The translations under genes and the position numbers were made by a program. This document shows, in pieces, positions 35,885-45,596 of a stretch of DNA of 64,000 nt; the stretch's first letter is position 1, and every line of letters starts with the position of its first letter. The stretch spans positions 54,543,768-54,607,767 of the forward strand of contig CM043944.1 of the NCBI GenBank assembly GCA_014529385.2, in the 5' to 3' direction. The notes beneath the pieces are model-generated. The model made no database searches, was not told the DNA's origin, and was given only the letters and a program-made list of their open reading frames with translations. The DNA comes from Adiantum capillus-veneris. Taxonomy: Eukaryota; Streptophyta; Polypodiopsida; Polypodiales; Pteridaceae.

Positions 35885-36156
35885 ACCTGCATTAAACACA
35901 CGAATATTTAAACTTAATATTGAATGAATAGAGTAGACAATGACACAAAGACCATTAAATACAATGACGTAATGACGCATATAAATACAATGACGCAATG
36001 AATTGAGTGATAGAAGAGGCAAGTCGAAAACTCAGAATTTTCAATCAAAAGATGTGAGCGCGAGTAGAAAAGAGCGTTATACACCATGGAAGGTACTTAG
36101 AGAGCCAGAGCTTTTACAACACGGAGCAAAATTGTTCAAATACAATATTTGTGGCT

Positions 36157-39100
36157 TTAAGAGATCTCTCTCTCATCCTCGCATAACTCAGCATAACTTC
36201 CTATATCTATATAGAGCTCTCCGTTTAAACACATATCCTCTGTTTCATTTTGTAGCTCCTTTGCATGCACCCCATATAGAGTAGTAGCATCTTGATGCTC
36301 GTCTGGCACCACCGCAGCGGCTTCTGATTGAGCATCTTCTCTGATCTCCTTCATTGATGACGTTGTGATTGGCACATGGTAGCCTTCATACGTCCTTGCA
36401 CTATGAGGGGCTACCTCTATGACGTACCACCAGTTTGATGTAGACTTTGTAGGATGAAATATTACCTGCTAGAGCCACATAACTTACATGAGAGCTTTCA
36501 AGCACATAACTTGTAAAAGAAGGATGTTAACTATTTACATACTTACTTGTTCACAATGCTCGGGTAGTACGAAAGTGTCTCTTAGGTCAGTCCATTTCTT
36601 AGTAGAATCCACCTCAAGAAAACCAGACTCTCCTCTACGCACAGTAGCGTTGCGACCCTCCATGATTATCTTGAACAATTGCACGTCAAACAAGTCAACA
36701 AAAAATCCTCTGTAATCGATCCTCAAAATCTCTTGTAGCGTGCCGAAGTAAGTGAGTTCCGCCACCACAGGATCTGCATCAGAGGAACGTCGTCGACTAA
36801 ACTGTTCAAATTTTGCCATGATTCCACAATCTTGAGTAAAACACTTTTTGTCGATCCGTTCCACCCTAAAATGTCGACCTTTACACCATGCTACTGTGAT
36901 GACTTATACTACAACGAACAAAGATTATGAGTGGCCGTTCAAACGTTTAGAAATAAAGTCACTAGCTAGTCGTACATTGCAAACTTACCTTGGTCGCGCA
37001 ACCCCAAGAGTACTCCCACTCTTCCTCAGTCACTTCGTCACCGCATTGTTGTGCGCTTTTCAATTGGTTGTGCAACCATCTTAAGCTCATGAATGTTGGT
37101 AGGCTCTCCAGACCCGTCGGATAGTGCATCGGTGGTCGTCTTCCCCGTCTCCACTCGATTCGTGCCCTTTGTCGCTCTTGCTTTGCATCCTCATATTGTG
37201 AAATCCACTTTTGCATGACTGGATTGTGAAGCATGCAAAATTGGTTGATTTTAGCCTCTAGATCTTCCGTCATCTTCTTCTCAACACCGAGATTGCACAT
37301 GACAATCCCAGATATGCGCTCATCATCTATGGTTCGCCATAGCATGTCCCGGGCTTTATCAAATCCGTCTAGCCACTCTCCAATGTACACTAGGGACTCT
37401 GATACCAACCAACCTTCTGCCATGCTACCCTTCGGACGTGCCTTTTGACGCACATATCCCTTAAGCGTTTTCATGAAACGTTCTAAGAAGAACATCCATC
37501 TGGAATGAACTGTGCCAGCTATTTCCACCTCATCAACTATGTGAACAAGAAGATGCACCTAAATGGTTAGCATGGTAGTAGGAAAATGTTTCTCAAACAT
37601 GCACACAAGCTCCGCAGCATTTAGTTTGGCGAATGGTATGGAGTCTACGTTGATCTCCTTTTGTGAGATTCATTGCACCAGCTTTGCAAGTTTGTAGATT
37701 GTGTTACGGATGTCAAGAGACAAACATCCCTCAATCGAAACCGGTAAAATAAACTGTAAAGTATGTCAAATCTGATATTAAAGTCCACATTTTATGCAAT
37801 GATATTAAAGTTCACTATGAACGTACCTGACACATTTTATGCCAATCGTGTGACTTCAAACCGGTAAGCTTTCCTTCTTTAGTAAAACACGTTCGGAGCG
37901 AGTGCATTACGCCAGTGGGGGTCCGCAAAGATCGAATGGTCTCTTTTACTTTGCGTTCTTGGGCTCCTGTGAAAATCCATGGTGCTTTAGGGAGTTTTAT
38001 CGATCCATCAGACGTTGTTTGCGGCCAATATTGCTCCATACGATCCACAGTTCTAAGGTCAACTCTGGCTCCCAAAGTATCTTTCTTGCCGGTTAGATGG
38101 TCCCATAGTAGATTACCCACATTCTTGAATATGTGCATTGGATCGAGCAAGTGATTGATCATGAGTCGGGGCCAGTATGGTAACTCGTACCATAGAGATA
38201 GTCTCTTCATCCCTGGAGGCAATCCGTCATCGCACATCTCCTTCTGCTCTAACCATGCTTGTGCAGACATCCTTGGTGGCTCTCTTCCCAAAAAGCCGTT
38301 GCGTAACACATGATTCTCTGGAAGATACGCTTGATGACCTTCGTAGATTTGCTTCTTCAGTGAGGGCGCCCTACGTGCATTCAGTCTAGGTCCAGATGTG
38401 ACACATGCTCTGTATCCGCTTGTTTGAAGCCCTGCATGTATACACATGATAATAGATCAACTATGGGAAAAAACAAGATTTACAGTGTCTGAGTGAGGAG
38501 TGTCAATAGATCACCTGAGCATTCTATTAGCCCGGGATAGTCATGCATGGTCCACATTAGAATGCCTCTGATCAAAGCATTCCGTCGTCCTCTCTGTCGG
38601 CTCATATCCACCACCTCTATGCCAATCCACAATTGTTGTAGCTCTTCCAATAGTGGACGAAGATACACATCCATATTCCCCACTTTATATCGCCCTGGCA
38701 CAATCAAGCTTAGCCATAGGTGCCCCTTCTTCGTAGTCAACCACGGGGGAATGTTGTAGTTGACGATGACAATGGGCCATACACTGTAAGATGTTGATCT
38801 TTGACCAAATGGATTTACGCCATCCATAGCCAGGCCTAAGTGCAAATTTCGAGCTTCCCTGGCAAAATCCGACCATGTTCCATCTATATGTTTCCAGGCT
38901 GCGCAATCTGCAGGAATTCGTAGCACACCATCCGAAGATTTATTCTCCTCATGCCATGATGCTAGGGCGGCCATGGACTTACATTCGAAGAAATGCTTGA
39001 TGCGAGGAAGCAGAGGAAAATGTCGCAAAACCTTTTGTGGAATTTTTGTCCCGTGGAGATCTACTCGATATCTTTCGGAATCACATTTCGGACACTTCTC

Positions 39101-39883
39101 CATGTCTATGTATTCCCCTCTGAAAAGAATACAGTCATTAGGACAAGCGTGGATAGAATTGTAATCCATCCCCAAGTCTCGCAAAATCTTTCTTGCTTCA
39201 TCTCGGGAATCTGGCATCACATTGTCAGCTGGTAGTATGTGCTCTTTAAGCAATCTACACAACATAAAAATACGATACATTCGTGTAAAAATCTATCAGA
39301 TCATTATACATTTAGAGTTTTATTAAAGTAAACTAATTGTAATAGATCACCTGAAAAGCGTTGTGACGCTAGTGTCACTCCATCCAAACTTTGTCTGCAT
39401 GTTGAGAAGAACCAGGAGTGCTTTCAATCTAGACATCCGTGCTCCATTATACAATGGCGTATCGGCTTCACTTTTCATATCATCATAGATAAGCCTTTCT
39501 GAATCCATGATCATCTCGATCATTTCATCAATCTCGGGCTCAAACATTGCCTCGTTGGGAATGTGCTCTACATGATCATCCCCCGAGCTGTCAGAGGCTA
39601 CATCTTGTGGCCTCACATATGCTGCTTGACCAAAGCGCCTGCGAACACGTCTATTGGGTTGCAAGATTGCTGCTTGTTGGCCAGCGTCAGAGTCCGACGA
39701 GTTATAATTGGAAACAACTCGATCTATAATAGATGGATCGAACTCGCCAAATTCGCGAACGTGCTGTAAATAAACACGTCTTGTCCATCGCACAGCATGC
39801 TTGCATTGATTACAAGTACATAAGACCCTCGTTGAGAGATAGGTGTTTCGGTTGGACGGTCCCACATACTCGTCACTACTCAT
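36157..39883 (-). pseudogene. CACTA Tnp2-type transposase gene, spliced, with nonsense codons
   Basis: Exon 1 (39883-39351) has the transposase-associated domain (C-T-C-N-Q-C, RVYLQHVREFGEFDPS) and LLVLLNMQTKFGWSDTS. Intron 39350-39254. Exon 2 (39253-38515) has a C-x3-C...C-P-K-C zinc-like cluster and the Tnp2 core (LGLAMDGVNPFG, SYSVWPIVIVNYNIPPWL, DVYLRPLLEELQQLW). Intron 38514-38432. Exon 3 (38431-37827) includes YELPYWPRLMINHLLDPMHI. Exon 4 (to 36989, donor GTAAGT) is DUF4218-like (VHLLVHIVDEVEIAG, WMFFLERFMKTLKGYVR). Two later exons (about 36890-36547 and 36465-36157) are DUF4216-like (VAELTYFGTLQEILRIDY, FHPTKSTSNWWYV). In exon 4 a TGA follows KLAKLVQ and a TAG precedes VHLLVHI; both would truncate the transposase. 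Confidence 0.85.
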
Positions 39884-39945
39884 AATGAGGATAAAAATCT
39901 TATAACCTGGACAACAAATTTAATATTCTATCGGCATTCTTCATC

Positions 39946-39950
<5 letters not shown>

Positions 39951-39987
<37 letters not shown>
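39951..39987. repeat. (TC)n microsatellite upstream of the transposase start
   Basis: TC run in the 5' untranslated region of the CACTA transposase gene, about 70 bp upstream of its ATG. On the coding strand it is a GA tract, a common plant promoter feature. Confidence 0.9.
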
Positions 39988-39989
<2 letters not shown>

Positions 39990-40284
39990 CTCACATTCTC
40001 TAGTCATGTTCAATCCCCGCACACCTCGGTCTAGAGGTGCACGGAGATCAGAACCATCGGGTTATAATCTCGTCTTTATTGGTCAATACCTATATTTGTG
40101 GGTACAAGAAATCTACAGACCCACGTCTACATGATACTGCATGTAGTGGACAAAACCCCTTTGCCTCTTCTCTAGCTGTAGCACTTCACAGCATCTTAAC
40201 ATCTTTTCACAGTAGATCTTTTCACTGTTCGTCTAACTCTAAACCCTAAACCGTAAGTAATTCTTGCGTGGACTCGATCTAACG

Positions 40285-40403
40285 TAAATAAGCGTAAATC
40301 TAACTAAAAATAAACCTAAATCTAATTTAACGTAAGTCTACATCTAACTTAATCTTTAACGTCTTTTGGGATAGTTTCCTACGACGTTAAAACTCTCTTC
40401 TTC

Positions 40404-40441
<38 letters not shown>
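40285..40441. repeat. Direct repeat flanking the captured gene fragment, copy 1
   Basis: AT-rich sequence with repeated TAAATCTAA-type words, ending in TTTCCTACGACGTTAAAACT, CTCTTCTTCTT and a GT microsatellite (about 40409-40441). A diverged second copy lies at about 40975-41150. The HMA/HIPP fragment lies between them. Confidence 0.75.
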
Positions 40442-40447
<6 letters not shown>

Positions 40448-40578
40448 ACCTAAATAAACCTAAGTCTAATCTAATATAACATAAATCTAAATCTTACGTA
40501 AATTATGTTATATTAAAAACAAAGAACTAAACTAACAGGGATTATAAGAACCTTAAAATTGATTTAACACATAATTTT

Positions 40579-40939
40579 TCACATATCTCGGCAAGAGTTG
40601 GCATTCTCATCACTAAAGATGTGAGAGTTAACTTCCGGCGGTGACGCTGCCTCATCTCCATCCACATATGACGACAGCAATTGGCCCTTTGGACCGTTCT
40701 TGCTCTTGTTACTAACTTTGAAGTTGCTGTTGAATGACTAGAGGTTGTCTAGATGGTCATTGTCGGGGATGTAGTGACTCTTTCCGCCCTGAAGATCCAC
40801 CTTCTTCCCTATCTTCTGAAGACATTTCACCAGTACTTTTGGATCGATGGAGCCCACCATGAGTGAAGGCAGCAATACCCTATATTCCATTGAGGGCTTT
40901 CTTCACCCGCTTCATGCAGGCATCGCAGTCTATGGAGAC
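40579..40939 (-). pseudogene. Captured HMA/HIPP host-gene fragment inside the CACTA element
   Basis: On the minus strand an exon-like segment opens at 40939 after an AG acceptor-like dinucleotide. It starts VSIDCDACMKRVKKALNGI, the beta1-alpha1 part of a heavy-metal-associated (HMA) domain with the metal-binding C-x2-C. After a TAG and a frame change near 40880, the second half of the domain is readable as GSIDPKVLVKCLQKIGKKVD. A Lys/Asn/Gly-rich tail follows (FNSNFKVSNKSKNGPKGQ), as in HIPP proteins (heavy-metal-associated isoprenylated plant proteins). A further TAG precedes the tail, and the frame ends at a TGA (40581-40579) without a C-terminal CaaX isoprenylation box. The central strands of the domain are shortened. 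The segment sits on the transposase-coding strand upstream of the transposase, in the position typical of transduplicated gene pieces in Pack-CACTA elements. It is not functional as an HMA protein. Confidence 0.75.
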
Positions 40940-40974
40940 CTAAATCTAATCTAATATAACGTAAATCTAAATCT

Positions 40975-41150
40975 AGCGTAAATAAACGTAAATCTAACTA
41001 AAAATAAACCTAAATCTAATCTAATTTAACTTAAATAAACCTAAATTTAATTTAACGTAAGTCTACATCTAACCTAATCTTTAACGTCTTTTAGGATAGT
41101 TTCCTACGACGTTATAACTCTCTTCTTCTTGTGTGTGTGCGTGTGTGTGG
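40975..41150. repeat. Direct repeat flanking the captured gene fragment, copy 2
   Basis: Shares with 40285-40441 the words AACTAAAAATAAACCTAAAT, ACGTAAGTCTACATCTAAC, AATCTTTAACGTCTTTT, TTTCCTACGACGTTA and CTCTTCTTCTTGTGTGTG in the same order. Confidence 0.75.
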
Positions 41151-41211
41151 ATGTGTGTGCCAATAAAAAGAGATAAATGGTATAACCTTTCTATCACCCA
41201 TGCCAAGTATG

Positions 41212-41272
41212 AGAGATTGGTTATGCCATTTCCCTCTTGAATAATAGGTCTTGAGTTCAACTCCTCGTCGGC
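41212..41272 (+). repeat. tRNA-like (SINE head) remnant
   Basis: A D-arm-like GATTGGTTATGCC, an anticodon-arm-like CCCTCTTGAATAATAGG, and a B-box-like GAGTTCAACTCC (fits GWTCRANNC) follow one another at tRNA spacing. There is no complete acceptor stem. It is probably a degenerate tRNA-derived SINE head in the CACTA 5' region. Confidence 0.4.
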
Positions 41273-41329
41273 TAGATCTTTAGGTCTTTTAATTTTAATT
41301 ATTTTCCTACGACGTTAAATTAGTTTCTC

Positions 41330-41552
41330 TCTCTTTCTCTCTCAACATGTGTGCGTTTTTTTGTTTATGCATGTTTTCTCTCTCTTTCCTCTCTCAATGT
41401 GTGCGTTTTTTGTCTTTGCATGTTCTCTCTCTCTTTTCCTCTCTCAATGTGTGCATTTTTTGTTTATGCATGCTCTGTCTCTTTTCCTCTCTCAATGTGT
41501 GTGTGCATTCTTTGTTTATATATGTGTGTGTGCATTTTTGTTTATGTTTGTA

Positions 41553-41560
<8 letters not shown>
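41330..41560 (+). repeat. Minisatellite, four units of about 50-60 bp
   Basis: Repeated units of the form TTCCTCTCTCAATGTGTGCG, then T-run, then GTTTATGCATG, with length variation. It runs directly into CT (41563-41600), GT (41613-41635) and GA (41636-41668) microsatellites. Confidence 0.85.
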
Positions 41561-41562
<2 letters not shown>

Positions 41563-41604
<42 letters not shown>

Positions 41605-41612
41605 AACACTAT

Positions 41613-41678
<66 letters not shown>

Positions 41679-41800
41679 AAGAGGGGAAGGGAACATGAGA
41701 GTGAGGAGAGGGAAGGAGCATACCTGGCTCTCCTTCCTCTCCTCGTGTGTGTGTGTGTGTGGAGAAGAAAGAGAGAGAGAGAGAGAGAGGGAGAGCGTTA
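41563..41800. repeat. Compound CT/GT/GA microsatellite block
   Basis: Pure CT, then GT, then GA runs in succession, followed by a second GT/GA block at about 41745-41795. All three reading frames give low-complexity protein and none is a gene. Confidence 0.95.
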
Positions 41801-41821
41801 CCTGCTCCTTGCTTGAGGGCG

Positions 41822-41864
41822 CCGAAAAACTCAGATCTGAGATCTGAGTTTTTGGGCGCTCTCT
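41822..41864. repeat. Palindrome near the right end of the CACTA element
   Basis: AAAAACTCAGATCT is followed at once by its inverse, with GCGCC/GGGCGC arms outside, making a stem of about 20 bp with almost no loop. A shorter palindrome, CAGGGCATTGAATGCCCTG, lies near the left end at about 34264. Confidence 0.85.
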
Positions 41865-41884
41865 GTTATGTTTTTTAGCCCAGC

Positions 41885-42000
41885 CGGCGTCGCTATGAGC
41901 GTCGCAAATTTACTTGTAAATTTGAGACGCTCATAGCGACGCTCATGGCGACGCCGGGAATTTTCTTTTTTGAGCGTCGCTGTGTGAGCGTCGCTAATAT
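41885..42000. repeat. Right subterminal repeats of the CACTA element
   Basis: Copies of GTCGCTATGAGCGTCGC and its inverse (GCGACGCTCATGGCGACG) at about 41889, 41928, 41943, 41974 and 41989. They match the core found at 34010-34245. Confidence 0.85.
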
Positions 42001-42021
42001 GAATAGCCTCTTGTAGTGTAA

Positions 42022-43330
42022 ACAAATCGTATTCTGGTTTCATGGGATGTAGTGTTTGTGGAAGATTCTGTTTAGCCCTTGCTATCATGTACTAGAGACA
42101 GTAATGTAAGCTCATAGGACATTTATGACACTTTGTTGCCTCTTTTCAATGGTGGAAATACGAATGTAAGTTCCAATGAGGCAAATGTACAGCCTATGGG
42201 GGTTTCTAAAAATGTTACAGATCATCCTATTACTGATGTAGATGTACATGATGTACTTGATGAGGAAAGGGCTGAAATGAGCAGGCTAGAGGTATGCCAA
42301 AATGGCTAGTGCACACTTTGCGTGACAATGCACCTTTGTCTAGTCGTACTCATTCAGGCTCTCACCATGCATCTTATGCATCAGATTGTTATGCTTTGGC
42401 TGTGTCTAGCTTACATGATGTTGAGGGGCCTCTATCGTTTGATGAAGCACAGAATTCAAAAAATTGGATAGCTGCCATGCAATCAGAATATGATGCACTT
42501 ATAGAAAATGACACATGGACTTTATGTGATTTGCCTCCTGGCAAAAAAGGCCATTGGTAGGAAGTGGGTTTACAAGTTGAAACGCAAGTCAGGTGGTGAG
42601 ATCGATTGCCATAAGGCTCGACTTGTTGCAAAGGGTTATGCATAGCAAAAAGGCATAGATTGTGAAGAGACTTTTGCTCCCACTTGTCGTATGACTACTG
42701 TGTGTTTTCTATGTGCATTGGCAGCTCATTTTGGTTGGGATGTACATCAATTAGACATTGTTATTGCTTTCTTGAATGGTGACGTATTTAAGGAAGTTTA
42801 TGTAACGCAGCCTCGCGGTTTTGTCATAAAAGGACAAGAGGACAAAGTGTGCAGATGTAAGAAGGCTTTGTATGGGTTGAAACAATCTCCTCGTGCTTGG
42901 TATGAGAAAGCTGCCACTCATTTGGTTCAACCAGGCTTTCGTAACAGTCCAAGAGAAAGCACATTGTATGTAAAGTGTGAGACTGATGTACTTCTCATTG
43001 TGGTTCTTTATGTCAATGATTTGCTAATCGGTGGACTGAATGAGAGACATATTGCTGAATTTAAGGCTGATCTGAATGCTACTTTCAAGATGAAAGATTT
43101 GGGAATGTTGCATAATTACTTGGGTATACAGCTTAAGCAGTGTGATGGTGGTATTGCCTTGTGTCAGAAAAGTTACATAGAGACATTGCTATGTAAGTTT
43201 GGACTTGAGGATTGCAAACCTATTGCCACTCCCATGAAAACAGGTTTGAAGTTGAGTCTACATGATGCTGGCGATCCTGCTGATGTCACAAGCTCGAATC
43301 TTTCCGCAAAGCTTTAGGTTTACTCCCCTT
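42022..43330 (+). pseudogene. Copia element: linker and reverse transcriptase (continuation after the CACTA element)
   Basis: Directly after the CACTA element the frame continues into VSWDVVFVEDSV, the conserved block after integrase. RT follows: AMQSEYDALIENDTWTLCDL, then after a frame change in an A run (about 42543-42548) a KWVYKLKRKSGGEI segment, KARLVAKGYA (TAG at 42643 at a Gln-type position), QLDIVIAFLNGDVFKEVYV, KALYGLKQSPRAWYEK, and VVLYVNDLLIGG at 43003-43038. The catalytic pair Asp-Asp reads Asn-Asp here (AAT at 43015-43017). RT ends with ATPMKTGLKLS near 43260. The RNase H domain is absent: within about 60 bp the sequence passes to a stretch next to the 3' end of the element, so an internal deletion is likely. 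Confidence 0.9.
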
Positions 43331-43416
43331 TGTGGACTGATCATGTCCTTAGGGCATGGCACTTCCCTTTACTCATGTGCCAGCTCTTATTCACCGCATC
43401 ACTCCAGGGGGGATTT

Positions 43417-43645
43417 GTTACCATATACATGTGGTAGTGATGTGTGTGAACACACTAGGACCGTTGGGGCATTTTTTCCCTCTTTAGGAGGTTTTTTCCC
43501 TCGTGCATTGTATATACGCCCATCACTCTAGGGCTATCTATCTTTCCATTGCGCACTAAGTAACACACTCTCTATTGTGTGCCTTGAGCTTCCTTCATCT
43601 TCTCCAAGCTGTGTGCGTTTCTGTGCAATCCTAATTCCAGCATTA
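43417..43645 (+). repeat. Probable 3' LTR of the copia element
   Basis: A purine-rich CAGGGGGGATT precedes TGTTACCATATACATG at 43417, the usual layout of polypurine tract and LTR start. The end may be CCAGCA at about 43643. No matching 5' LTR was found before the gag start at 31744, so this call rests on the polypurine tract and TG start only. Confidence 0.5.
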
Positions 43646-44329
43646 CTATTTTCGGGGGTCGGGTGGACAATTTTGTCGAAATTGGCGTTTTTCAAAAAAT
43701 CTGTTATTTTCGGTGTACTTTTGCGTGTTGAAAATGCTCGATTGTGAATTACAATGATTTGCTAAGATTCCTAGAATTTTGGGATTTTTGGCAAATTTTA
43801 GTGTTTTCCGCTAGTTTTCGACCTATTTTTGGCATTTTTGGCACTTGGAAATAAAAAATTTCATAAAATAAAAAGCCAGGTTTCGGGCTTCGGTACTGTG
43901 CCTTGCGGTGCATAAAAAAATCTTTGAGTCGGATAGATCTTTACGGTCCCTGGGGATAATTTCCTGCGATGTTAAAACTTTCTTCTTCTTTTTCTCTCCG
44001 GGCGAACACCACCCATCACACACACACACACACACACTCCCATCCACAGTCCCTCTCACTAGCCCCCTCACTCACTCACTAACTTCCTCTCCTGGGCTAG
44101 AAAAATATATTTTCCCTATCCGGTGAAAATAAGGGTAAACTTGGATTTCTCCCAGTTTTTTACATCAAAATTTGAAGCTTTTGCCGATAACTACACTAAA
44201 ACTAGTTGTGTAAATTTCCCCGTTTTCTTAAAGGCAAGCTCAAAATCTAGCCGGGATTTTATAGTTTCAGCTGGTTAAAGTACACAGAACCCCGGTTTCT
44301 TTTTCTAACAATGTTCCTCTCTCGTCCCA

Positions 44330-44414
<85 letters not shown>

Positions 44415-45596
44415 CCTTTTTCTCTCTCTTACATTCCCTCTCCTCACTCTCTCTCTCACTCTCTCCTAATCGTTGCCCACACTGACAGGCCTGCCCACGC
44501 GCGTGCTCACTCCCCCTCGCCTTGTCATGTAGCCCGCCTGCATCGCACCCACTGCCTGAGTCCCCTACACCCGCACGCGCTGCCACTTCATCGGCACTCT
44601 CCGTCTCTCTCGTGTGCCATCATTTTCGCCTTGCGCTGCGCGCTGTTGCCAGGTTGTTGGCAGGTCAACGCGATTTCTCCCCTCCAGGTAAAGCTTGCAA
44701 GTATTCTTTAATTTAATTTCACCAAAAACAAAAAAAAAACAAAAAACAAAAACAATTCAAAAACATAGAAAAGAGGAAAATAAAAAGGGCATTTAAAAAT
44801 CACAAAAAATGAAAAGGAAAAAAAACATAAAAACATAAAAACAATTTAAAATTTCAAAATTCAACAAAAAGGAAAAACATCATAAAAAATCAATAAAAGA
44901 GATTGAAATTTACAAAAAATTAGAAAAACATAAGAAAATTCACAAAAATTTAAAAAACCTCATTAAAAATTACCAAAAAATCAAAACTTTACAGAAATAA
45001 AACATAAAAACTCATAAAAAGTTAAAAACTTCTTAGAAAATTCTAGAAAAAAATCACAAAATTAGTAAAAAACTTAAAAAGGTCAAGGAAAACTCATAAA
45101 CCGACAAAAAAAATCACAAAAAATTCTAAAATTCATGAAAATTTTTGAAAAATTCACAACAAAAATTCACAGATTCACTCAAAATTTGTAAAAATCAAAA
45201 CTTTTTCAAAAAAATCATGGAAAGTACAAAAAAAAGTAAAAAATTTCAATTTTTTTTGAAAAATAAAAAGAAAGTTGTCGAAAGTGCCAGAATAGTCAGA
45301 AAAAGCCAGAACGAGGCCGAAATGCAAAAAACACACGAAAGACAGAAAGTGTACCGCACTGTGAGGAAACACTAGTGCAAAGCTAGAAGATTCACGAACC
45401 CCAAGAGCGAATCAGATCAAACGAGCCAAAAGACCAACTGAAGCCGTGAGGGACAGACAAATTTCTAAATTTGTCAAAACCAAGCTAAAAATCGACCAAC
45501 CACGGTGGATTGCACATTAGGCTAGTACGAGCAGCAAAAATTTTGCTAATCCATACGAAAATCTGCTAGGAGATAGTTTTTACCAAACCAGCCAAC
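43646..45596 (+). other. Non-coding leader region, A-rich
   Basis: No gene. It contains a CA run (44020-44037), a pure TC tract of about 80 bp (44333-44412), and from about 44715 to 45290 a low-complexity stretch of A runs joined by ATTC/CAT words with very little G. At 43959-43990 it holds a copy of the TTTCCT(A/G)CGA(C/T)GTTAAAACT motif also found in the CACTA element. It probably is the leader of the gag-like element that begins at 45597. Confidence 0.5.
44333..44412. repeat. (TC)n microsatellite
   Basis: Pure TC tract of 80 bp, followed by TC-rich sequence to about 44465. Confidence 0.95.

Larger units (their letters stand above)
33992..42018 (-). mobile_element. CACTA (En/Spm) DNA transposon, 8,027 bp
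   Basis: Both ends carry a 12-bp perfect terminal inverted repeat CACTACAAGAGG (33992-34003 and 42007-42018), flanked by TAA on both sides. Removing the element rejoins the copia integrase/linker frame, which confirms the boundaries. All its genes lie on the minus strand: Tnp2-type transposase (39883 to about 36157), then a TnpA/Transposase_24-type gene (35884 to 34619). A captured HMA/HIPP fragment (40939-40579), a SINE-like piece and many microsatellites fill the 2 kb between the transposase start and the 5' end at 42018. Nonsense codons in the transposase suggest the copy is no longer autonomous. Confidence 0.95.

Noticed and set aside
40242-40260. Telomere-like AAACCCTAAACC
   Set aside because: A single unit in an AT-rich region; no tandem TTTAGGG array, so not a telomere or interstitial telomeric repeat.
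41347-41847. Three overlapping long open frames, up to 166 codons
   Set aside because: They arise from CT, GT and GA microsatellites and a minisatellite; all frames are open because the repeats lack stops. No protein features.
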